Assembly (NCBI GenBank): GCA_030655675.1
Contig: JAUSPM010000235.1
Location: forward strand, 1-10,346
Reading direction: 5' to 3'
Source: Methanosarcinaceae archaeon
GTDB lineage: Archaea > Halobacteriota > Methanosarcinia > Methanosarcinales > Methanosarcinaceae
DNA: 10,346 bases
Below are positions 6,128-10,346 of the stretch, piece by piece (within the stretch, counting starts at the first letter, position 1; each line of letters starts with the position of its first letter). The translations under genes were made by a program, and so were the position numbers. Under the pieces are notes generated by a model that did no database searches, had not been told where the DNA came from, and saw only the letters and a list, made by a program, of their open reading frames with translations.

Positions 6128-7399
6128 TTACTTTTTGAACGTCTGTGCCCTGCCCGGACCTACTGAGACATAACCGATAGATACGCCCATCATTTTTTCT
6201 AACAATTTGACATAATCCTGGGCGGCAATGGGCAGATCGTCAAATTTATTGACCCCGGTCAGATCTTCATCCCACCCTGAAACGTCTTCGTATACCGGAG
6301 TACACTTCGCAAGATCATATGTCATCTCTGGCGGATAGTTAACGACATTGCCATTGAATTCGTATCCGGTGCATATCCTGATCGGATTAAGATTGGACAG
6401 TACGTCCAGTTTTGTGAGTGCGACAGTTGTGTACCCATTGAGATATATCGATTTTTTCAAAAGTGGTAAGTCGAACCAGCCGCATCTGCGTGGCCTTCCT
6501 GTTGTTGTGCCGAATTCCCTGCCAACTTCCTGTATCTGCTTGCCTACATCATCATTGAGTTCTGTAGGCAGGGGACCTTCCCCGACACGTGTGATGTATG
6601 CTTTTACAATTCCGATTACTTCATCGACTTTTGTCGGACCTACGCCGAGATTGGCACATGCAGAACCTGATATTGTACTTGATGATGTGACGAATTTCTG
6701 GGTGCCGTGAATGACATCAAGGTGTGCGCCCTGTGCGCCTTCTGCCAGAACGTTCTTCCCGTCCTCGATCGCTTTGTTGACCTCGTATGATACATCAGTA
6801 ATATAAGGACCAAGTCTTTCGCCGAGTTTGACGTATTTGTCAACCAGTTCTTTGTCCATGACAATTGAAGGATCCCCGCCAAGTTCCTTGATGGCACTTT
6901 CCTTTTGTGGGGCAAGTTCTAAAAGCCTTTTAAGGAGACGATCTTTGTCAGCAATATCTGCCATCGTGATCTCATCCCTTGCGACTTTGTCGATATATGC
7001 GAACCCGATACCACGTTTGGTGGTTCCGATCTTTACCGTGCGCTCGGATTCCCTGAGTGCATCAAGTTCCATATGATATGGCATGATGATCGATGTCTTT
7101 GCATCGATACCCATTTTTTCAGGTAAAACTGTTGTGCCGCTTTTTGCGAGCATGTCGATCTCATTGGCCAGCACTTCAGGGTTGAGAACTGTCCCTGGAC
7201 CTATCAGTACCCTTGAATCAAGAAGTACGCCGGATGGGATAAGATGAAGTTTGTAAACATCCTCCCCGACAACAACGGTGTGCCCCGCATTGTCGCCGCC
7301 CTGAAAACGGACTACCAGATCAAAGTCCTTTGCCATAAGGTCAACGATCTTACCTTTACCTTCGTCACCGAACTGTGAACCTGTTAGTATAGTAAACAT
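6128..7399 (-). CDS. purA: Adenylosuccinate synthetase
   Basis: This enzyme joins IMP and aspartate with GTP to make adenylosuccinate, the first step from IMP to AMP. From ATG at 7399 it has 423 residues, the normal length. GSQFGDEGKGK (7-17) is the GTP P-loop with catalytic Asp12, and FQGGDNAGH carries catalytic His40. KIGTTKRGIGFAYIDK forms the IMP site, GTTTGRPRRCGWFDL the arginine-rich aspartate loop, and LTKLDVL the guanine-recognition element. An in-frame ATG at 7426 would add nine residues (MPKNPFHHP). The 7399 start is chosen because family members begin a few residues before the P-loop; neither start has a clear ribosome binding site. It is on the same strand as the translation cluster but separated from it by about 200 bases. 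Confidence 0.96.
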   Translation of the reverse strand: MFTILTGSQFGDEGKGKIVDLMAKDFDLVVRFQGGDNAGHTVVVGEDVYKLHLIPSGVLLDSRVLIGPGTVLNPEVLANEIDMLAKSGTTVLPEKMGIDAKTSIIMPYHMELDALRESERTVKIGTTKRGIGFAYIDKVARDEITMADIADKDRLLKRLLELAPQKESAIKELGGDPSIVMDKELVDKYVKLGERLGPYITDVSYEVNKAIEDGKNVLAEGAQGAHLDVIHGTQKFVTSSSTISGSACANLGVGPTKVDEVIGIVKAYITRVGEGPLPTELNDDVGKQIQEVGREFGTTTGRPRRCGWFDLPLLKKSIYLNGYTTVALTKLDVLSNLNPIRICTGYEFNGNVVNYPPEMTYDLAKCTPVYEDVSGWDEDLTGVNKFDDLPIAAQDYVKLLEKMMGVSIGYVSVGPGRAQTFKK

Positions 7400-7544
7400 A
7401 GGGTGATGAAATGGGTTTTTAGGCATAATAATGTTTTGATTGCAGCGCAGGATTCGCAGTTTGGTAGTATGTTTGAGTTTTAGATTTGAGTAAACCTGTT
7501 GTTGACGCTTTTAGAAGATTCGGAGGCAAAGATGTTGCATAATT

Positions 7545-7572
7545 ATTAATATAAAGTAATCCAGTTTATATA
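7545..7572. promoter_or_regulatory. Divergent promoter region between purA and the antitoxin remnant
   Basis: The minus strand reads TTTATATT at 7555-7548, a good archaeal TATA box for purA, giving a leader of roughly 100 bases or more. The plus strand reads TTTATATA at 7565-7572, an even better match. A start about 25 bases after the latter would fall past the antitoxin ATG, so the antitoxin more likely uses an AT-rich box near 7538-7550. Both boxes are nearly symmetrical, so their direction is uncertain. Confidence 0.45.
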
Positions 7573-7587
7573 ATAAGAGGCAAGACG

Positions 7588-7859
7588 ATGACAACTTATG
7601 CTGTTAACTATAAAAGAAAAGCAATTGAAAAATTGGATCTCTTATCACCCGATAGATTAAAAGTGGTTCTTGATTTTACCGAGGATTTCTATTGAAATCC
7701 TCTATAGAATATCTCGAACAAAAAGAAGATTTTGATGCTACTCTGGAAATTTTGGCGGATGAAAATTCAATGCAAAATATAAAAGCTGCTGATCAGGCAT
7801 GGGAAGCAGGAAGAGTGCAGGAATTCACTTCATGGAACAACGTGAAGCGCCATGTATGA
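7588..7859 (+). pseudogene. Type II antitoxin-like gene broken by a frameshift
   Basis: The reading frame starts at ATG 7588 with GAGG seven bases upstream and gives MTTYAVNYKRKAIEKLDLLS, then KVVLDFTEDFY, but stops at TGA 7693-7695. From 7692 a second frame runs on without a gap, giving KSSIEYLEQKEDF, then AADQAWEAGRVQEFTSWNNV and KRHV, with a stop at 7857-7859. Joined, the two make about 90 residues: an N-terminal 'LSPDRLKVVLDF' helix, a charged middle, and the 'AWEAGRVQEFTSW..VKR' tail. This is the layout of RelB-like antitoxins that precede RelE/ParE toxins in archaea and bacteria. A single lost base near 7690 would explain the break. The remnant toxin start overlaps its end. The family assignment is from pattern, not from a search. 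Confidence 0.65.
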
Positions 7860-7935
7860 GATTATTCTTCACAATCGAGCAGTGAAGTATTATAATCAAC
7901 TAGACGATATAGGAGTTCGTGGAAGAATCTACTAA
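7852..7935 (+). pseudogene. Truncated RelE/ParE-like toxin remnant
   Basis: ATG at 7852 overlaps the end of the antitoxin remnant by eight bases. It opens a 27-codon frame starting MYEIILHNRAVKYYNQLDD and ending at TAA 7933-7935. The start matches the first beta strand and helix of RelE/ParE-fold toxins (YxIxxxxxAxKxxxxLDD). Those proteins normally have 80-95 residues, including the catalytic or binding basic residues in the second half. Here that half is absent, so the toxin cannot be active. The next 20-35 bases contain a palindrome, so the gene may have been cut by an insertion. Confidence 0.6.
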
Positions 7936-7953
7936 CTTCCTTTTACTCAATAA

Positions 7954-7970
7954 CTACCCACGTGGGGTAG
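7954..7970. repeat. Palindrome CTACCC-ACGTG-GGGTAG
   Basis: There is a 6-bp perfect stem with a five-base centre, and CCCACGTGGG inside it is also a perfect palindrome. It lies between the cut toxin and the end of the convergent gene at 7984. It could serve as a bidirectional terminator or be the subterminal hairpin of an IS200/IS605-type element end. I see no transposase next to it. Confidence 0.5.
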
Positions 7971-7983
7971 AAGTATTCCGCCT

Positions 7984-8343
7984 TCACCATTCGTCATCAA
8001 AGACTATCATGCTCGTTCCTTCATCAAAACCACCGGCACCGGGTTCGCGATAGCAGCGAAGGGAATGAGTTGACCCCATGTCAAATAGGGTAGTGATCAG
8101 TTTTTCAGATATGCTGGTGGTTACGTTGAATTCGGATTCGAGCATATAGACTGCATCAAACCGTTTGATGGAGTGCATACATGCAGAGGATTTTTTGTTT
8201 GATGTGCAAGTGCCATACCTTTCACATCTTTGTACTTTGCTGCTGTTCTTAAAATGTATGGCAAGCCCGTTCCATGAATGAACGTTGTGTTTTCCTTTGA
8301 TGCCATAGAGATTAATCCTAGTTTTTTCTTTATTGAGGGACAT
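7984..8343 (-). CDS. Hypothetical protein, about 119 residues
   Basis: I do not recognise this protein. From ATG at 8343 it reads MSLNKEKTRINLYGIKGK. It has a segment HSWNGLAIHFKN, a cysteine-containing part (RCERYGTC, SSACMHS, LRCYREPG) and an acidic end (MIVFDDEW). The frame is open to ATG 8403, whose first two bases lie in the stop of the upstream membrane-protein gene (ATGA), which would add 20 residues. That extension is AT-rich and looks non-coding, so the inner ATG is preferred, although no ribosome binding site is visible for either start. The codon pattern looks protein-like. It could still be a remnant of a longer gene. Confidence 0.42.
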   Translation of the reverse strand: MSLNKEKTRINLYGIKGKHNVHSWNGLAIHFKNSSKVQRCERYGTCTSNKKSSACMHSIKRFDAVYMLESEFNVTTSISEKLITTLFDMGSTHSLRCYREPGAGGFDEGTSMIVFDDEW

Positions 8344-8399
8344 GGTTAATGTTGGGATTTGAAGGGATAAATAATTTATGTTGAGGGAGATATGATGCA

Positions 8400-8612
8400 T
8401 CATTCATTTAAAGATTTAACAATTATGGCGAGGAAGGCGAGGATTATTTCGACCATTGGATTAAATAAAGTTCCAATTAATATCCATAAAGATTTCATTG
8501 GTTCACTGAAAGTAGAAGCTTGAGAATAAAATTCATTGCTAATAATCGGAAATAATTCCCACCAAAGAATACCAGCAAAAACTAATAAAACAATTTCATT
8601 TAAATTTACCAT
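8400..8612 (-). CDS. Small membrane protein, 70 residues
   Basis: The predicted protein has two hydrophobic segments: EIVLLVFAGILWWELFPII (about 6-24) and a second, weaker stretch (about 42-66, LWILIGTLFNP then VEIILAFLAIIV). A short polar loop separates them. Codons are AT-rich, unlike the neighbouring purA. The ATG at 8612 has only a weak upstream GA-rich sequence. Its stop overlaps an ATG of the following frame (ATGA at 8403-8400), so the two may be coupled. I do not recognise the family. A two-helix protein of this size could be a toxin-like or accessory membrane peptide, but nothing here proves that. Confidence 0.45.
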   Translation of the reverse strand: MVNLNEIVLLVFAGILWWELFPIISNEFYSQASTFSEPMKSLWILIGTLFNPMVEIILAFLAIIVKSLNE

Positions 8613-8771
8613 TTTACTCAGTCAATGTATGCTTAAGTGCTCCAATAAGCAAACATTTGTTAAATTTTATGGCATATATCGATTTAGTTTCAGAGCGTGG
8701 TGACAACCGAAACTACATTCCAGCGCACCGAAGTCTCAAGAATATGCGCCACCGCAATCCAGAACTTGCCA

Positions 8772-8800
8772 AAGGGTGGGGGCAAATTGCCACCCCCCTT
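8772..8800. repeat. 29-base GC-rich near-perfect inverted repeat
   Basis: The arms AAGGGTGGGGGCAA and TTGCCACCCCCCTT pair at 12 of 14 positions around a single A. The arms are unusually G- and C-rich for this AT-rich spacer. It could be a strong terminator-like hairpin, a mobile-element end or a recombination site. No T run follows on the plus strand, which argues against a plain terminator. Confidence 0.75.
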
Positions 8801-8883
8801 ACATCTAGATTTTCGGCAACAAACAGAAACTCGACTGTGCCAACACCAAGCACCCGATTACTTTCACCTCACTTGGCTGAAAG

Positions 8884-8891
8884 TTATATAC
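8884..8891 (+). promoter_or_regulatory. TATA-like box before the Bro-N leader ORFs
   Basis: TTATATAC lies about 30 bases upstream of the first small leader ORF (ATG 8920). With the usual 25-base distance, transcription would start around 8912, giving a nearly leaderless mRNA for that ORF. Confidence 0.35.
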
Positions 8892-8919
8892 ATTTACATC
8901 ATATTAAGTGCAACAATAG

Positions 8920-8967
8920 ATGGCGGTTGATGTGGTGCAGATACAAAGATGGAAGGAAGCGAAATGA
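8920..8967 (+). other. Possible 15-codon leader peptide
   Basis: ATG 8920 opens MAVDVVQIQRWKEAK and ends at TGA 8965-8967, which overlaps the ATG of the next small ORF (ATGA). There is no clear ribosome binding site, but the start lies a few bases after the expected transcription start, where leaderless initiation could apply. It may be chance; the ordered ATGA junctions are the only argument for it. Confidence 0.25.
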
Positions 8968-9104
8968 TTGTTGAGATGTCCGAAAAAAACGGACAACTGA
9001 AAATCGAACCGTACGAAAAAATCGTACGGTTGATAATGACCACCTCGGATGTAATACAGTGCTTTACCGACAGTACCATGACTAAAATGAGGTATCAGGC
9101 ATGA
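8964..9104 (+). CDS. 46-residue ORF coupled to the Bro-N gene
   Basis: ATG 8964 has AAGGA six bases upstream, and the TGA at 9102-9104 overlaps the Bro-N start as ATGA. The peptide begins MIVEMSEKNGQLKIEPYEKI and ends STMTKMRYQA. I do not recognise it as a family. Its first part resembles residues 60-70 of the Bro-N protein (IEVSENIGQLK), and the DNA matches at 28 of 36 positions. It may therefore be a decayed duplicate of part of that gene, a regulatory leader, or both. Two inverted repeats lie inside it (8977-8995 and 9007-9031). An in-frame ATG at 8949 lacks a ribosome binding site. Confidence 0.5.
   Translation: MIVEMSEKNGQLKIEPYEKIVRLIMTTSDVIQCFTDSTMTKMRYQA
8977..8995. repeat. Inverted repeat TGTCCG-N7-CGGACA, first copy
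   Basis: The six-base arms are perfect around an all-A loop. The same arms at the same spacing occur again at 9285-9303 inside the Bro-N gene. Confidence 0.7.
9007..9031. repeat. 10-bp perfect hairpin with A5 loop
   Basis: AACCGTACGA and TCGTACGGTT are exact reverse complements around five A residues. It lies inside the 46-codon ORF, 70 bases before the Bro-N start. In RNA it would form a stable stem; in DNA it is a strong candidate protein-binding palindrome. Confidence 0.75.
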
Positions 9105-9952
9105 TTACAGAAAAATCAACCAAACTGGCTGTTTTTGAAGGCCAACGGATCAGAAAAACTCTGCATGAGGGTGAATGGTGGTTTTCTACTATTGATGTCG
9201 TTGAAGTTCTGGTGGGAGGCGAAAGGCCGCGTAAATACTGGAACGACCTCAAGAATAAGCTTCTTGCAGAGGGATATATTGAAGTGTCCGAAAATATCGG
9301 ACAGTTGAAAATGCCATCTCCTGACGGAAAGATGCGTCTGACCGACTGTGCTAACACCGAAACGATATTTCGCATCATCCAGTCAATCCCCTCGCCAAAG
9401 GTGGAGCCGCTTAAACGCTGGCTGGCCCGGGTGGGTAAGGAGCGGATCGACGAGATCGAAAATCCTGAATTGGCCATGGCCAGAATGCAGGAACTCTACG
9501 AAAAGAAAGGCTATCCAAAGGAGTGGATTGACAAGCGTTTGCGCGGCATCGCAGTCCGACAGGATCTTACTGATGAGTGGAATGATCGAGGGGCAAAGGA
9601 TAGCCTAGAGTTTGCCATCCTAACCAACGAGATCATGCATGGCACATTTGACCTGAAGGTTGAAGAATATAAGCAAGTTAAGGGGTTGGAGCGGGAAAAC
9701 CTGCGCGACCACATGACCGATATAGAGCTGATTTTGACCATGCTGGGCGAGGCAACCACTACCGAATTGCATCGGGATCGGGATTCACAGGGTTTTGATC
9801 CATTGAAGAAAGATGCTCAGGACGGCGGCGCGGTGGCTGGTAGAACACGCAAGGACATTGAGACACAGACCGGCAAACCAGTGATATCCGGCGATAACTT
9901 CAAGCAATTGGATGCCAGAAGACAGAAAAAATTGAATGGTGGCGAGGAATAA
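9101..9952 (+). CDS. Bro-N domain protein, phage antirepressor / DinD-like
   Basis: The 283-residue protein has a BRO N-terminal domain (about 8-100) with the typical EWWFSTIDVVEVL and PRKYWNDLKNKL stretches, as in phage antirepressors and viral BRO proteins, which often bind DNA. The rest matches a common accessory family. NPELAMARMQELYEKKGY and KRLRGIAVRQDLTDEW come first, followed by a LERENLRDHMTDIELILTML block (196-215) of the kind also seen in DNA-damage-inducible protein D. The C-terminus is charged. The exact biological role of the family is not settled. GAGGT lies seven bases upstream of the ATG, which overlaps the stop of the small ORF before it. Base use is more GC-rich than in the flanking AT-rich spacers, which suggests acquisition from outside. 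Confidence 0.88.
   Translation: MITEKSTKLAVFEGQRIRKTLHEGEWWFSTIDVVEVLVGGERPRKYWNDLKNKLLAEGYIEVSENIGQLKMPSPDGKMRLTDCANTETIFRIIQSIPSPKVEPLKRWLARVGKERIDEIENPELAMARMQELYEKKGYPKEWIDKRLRGIAVRQDLTDEWNDRGAKDSLEFAILTNEIMHGTFDLKVEEYKQVKGLERENLRDHMTDIELILTMLGEATTTELHRDRDSQGFDPLKKDAQDGGAVAGRTRKDIETQTGKPVISGDNFKQLDARRQKKLNGGEE
9285..9303. repeat. Inverted repeat TGTCCG-N7-CGGACA, second copy
   Basis: TGTCCGA and TCGGACA form a seven-base stem around AAATA within the coding region for Bro-N residues 62-68. It shares arms and spacing with 8977-8995. Confidence 0.7.
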
Positions 9953-9976
9953 AGCAAGAGGTTTTAACCATTCGAA

Positions 9977-9986
9977 GAATGCATTC
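9977..9986. repeat. 10-bp palindrome GAATGCATTC after the Bro-N gene
   Basis: This exact palindrome lies 25 bases after the Bro-N stop. A weaker stem, GAAGAA/TTCTTC (9974-9979 and 9991-9996), overlaps it and is followed by AATTTTGC. It may be a weak transcription end signal. Confidence 0.35.
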
Positions 9987-10022
9987 AAGTGTTCTTCAAT
10001 TTTGCAAATCTAACATAAATCG

Positions 10023-10030
10023 TTTATAGC
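10023..10030 (+). promoter_or_regulatory. TATA-like box upstream of the RNA ligase gene
   Basis: TTTATAGC lies 67 bases before the RNA ligase ATG. A start about 25 bases downstream would give a leader of about 45 bases, suggesting a promoter separate from the Bro-N transcript. Confidence 0.3.
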
Positions 10031-10096
10031 GCGATCTAAAAACATGTCCAGTTAAAAAATTGTGATATGTATTAACACTTACAGGATTATAGTATC

Positions 10097-10346
10097 ATGA
10101 AATATCCAAAAATAAACACAATATGGAAAAGAGATGAAAACGACGATTTCAGGATAATTGAAGGTGATTATTCTAAATTTGAGTTTGCGACAATTAAAGA
10201 ATGGCATATAACTGAAAAAATCGATGGCACAAATATAAGAGTTATTTACAAAAATGGTTTTGTTTCATTTGGTGGTAGGACTGATAATTCTCAGATTCCT
10301 GTTCACTTATATGAATATTTACAAAGAACATTTACATTACAAATAA
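10097..10346 (+). CDS. RNA ligase family protein, N-terminal part (partial)
   Basis: The first 83 codons are present and the frame runs off the window. EKIDGTNIRV (40-49) is nucleotidyltransferase motif I (KxDG), with Lys41 as the expected AMP-accepting lysine. SFGGRTDNSQIP (57-68) matches the conserved region that follows in T4 Rnl2/DRB0094-type RNA ligases (PF09414 group). MKYPKINTIWKRD at the start and IIEGDYSKFEF before motif I also match this group. Such enzymes seal nicked or broken RNA using ATP. The gene is AT-rich, and only a weak AGGA lies about ten bases before the ATG. The adjacent Bro-N gene suggests a phage-like or defence-related acquisition; a chromosomal RNA repair role is equally possible. 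Confidence 0.82.
   Translation, partial: MKYPKINTIWKRDENDDFRIIEGDYSKFEFATIKEWHITEKIDGTNIRVIYKNGFVSFGGRTDNSQIPVHLYEYLQRTFTLQI

Larger units (their letters stand above)
8613..8919. other. Gene-poor spacer with a GC-rich palindrome
   Basis: I see no convincing gene in these 307 bases. Plus-strand open frames exist but lack a ribosome binding site and any recognisable pattern. The spacer contains the 29-base palindrome at 8772-8800 and, near its right end, the TATA-like box of the Bro-N leader. Confidence 0.55.

Noticed and set aside
7474..7542. Short plus-strand frame ending FRRFGGKDVA, and a GGAGG-ATG pair at 7522-7534 opening a five-codon frame
   Set aside because: The first is about 20 codons after an in-frame stop, with no start signal and no recognisable family. 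The second stops after five codons. Both may be gene debris, but neither can be supported.
8657..8974. Plus-strand frame of about 105 codons in the spacer before the Bro-N leader
   Set aside because: It reads through the GC-rich palindrome and a TATA-like box, has no ribosome binding site, and a second overlapping frame of similar length is equally open. Neither matches any family I know.
9082..9988. Minus-strand open frames opposite the Bro-N gene, including one with a hydrophobic start at 9988
   Set aside because: They are shadows of the Bro-N coding sequence. The hydrophobic stretch at 9785-9988 is explained by antisense reading of its charged C-terminus.

Overview
The window is a piece of a euryarchaeal chromosome, most likely from a methanogen of the Methanosarcinales type. 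This placement rests on the gene order, the archaeal/eukaryotic-type ribosomal proteins (S19e, L31e, L39e, L18Ae), aIF6, prefoldin alpha, GGTGA-type ribosome binding sites and TTTATA-type TATA boxes. It is inferred from recalled protein resemblance, not from a search.

Layout. Positions 1-892 (+ strand) hold the end of a tryptophan operon: the 3' end of trpB overlapping a complete trpA by one base. Positions 893-1221 are an AT-rich convergent spacer with T-rich terminators for both sides. From 5930 down to 1222 (- strand) runs the conserved archaeal translation and protein-biogenesis cluster: S19e, PDCD5-type DNA-binding protein, PP-loop ATPase (COG2117 type), L39e, L31e, aIF6, L18Ae/LX, prefoldin alpha and FtsY. 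Three members start at non-ATG codons or are very short (FtsY at TTG, L39e at GTG with 51 aa, L18Ae with 58 aa). purA, also on the minus strand, lies upstream of the cluster (7399 down to 6128).

From about 7430 to the right end the content turns accessory. There is a decayed type II toxin-antitoxin pair (frameshifted antitoxin, RelE-like toxin cut to 27 codons) and a palindrome that may be a mobile-element end. A small membrane protein and an unknown protein are encoded on the minus strand. A gene-free stretch follows with a GC-rich 29-base palindrome. A short-ORF leader (15 and 46 codons, joined by ATGA overlaps) then precedes a complete Bro-N/antirepressor-like gene. The last feature is the start of an RNA ligase gene that runs off the window.

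How it fits together. The minus-strand cluster supplies ribosomal proteins, subunit-joining control (aIF6), co-translational folding (prefoldin) and membrane targeting (FtsY), which is why it is kept together across Euryarchaeota. The right third looks like a landing site for mobile and phage-like genes next to purA. I see no CRISPR array, rRNA or tRNA gene. The least explained structure is the leader of the Bro-N gene. It has stacked inverted repeats inside a tiny coupled ORF, and one inverted repeat (TGTCCG-N7-CGGACA) occurs again inside the Bro-N gene.
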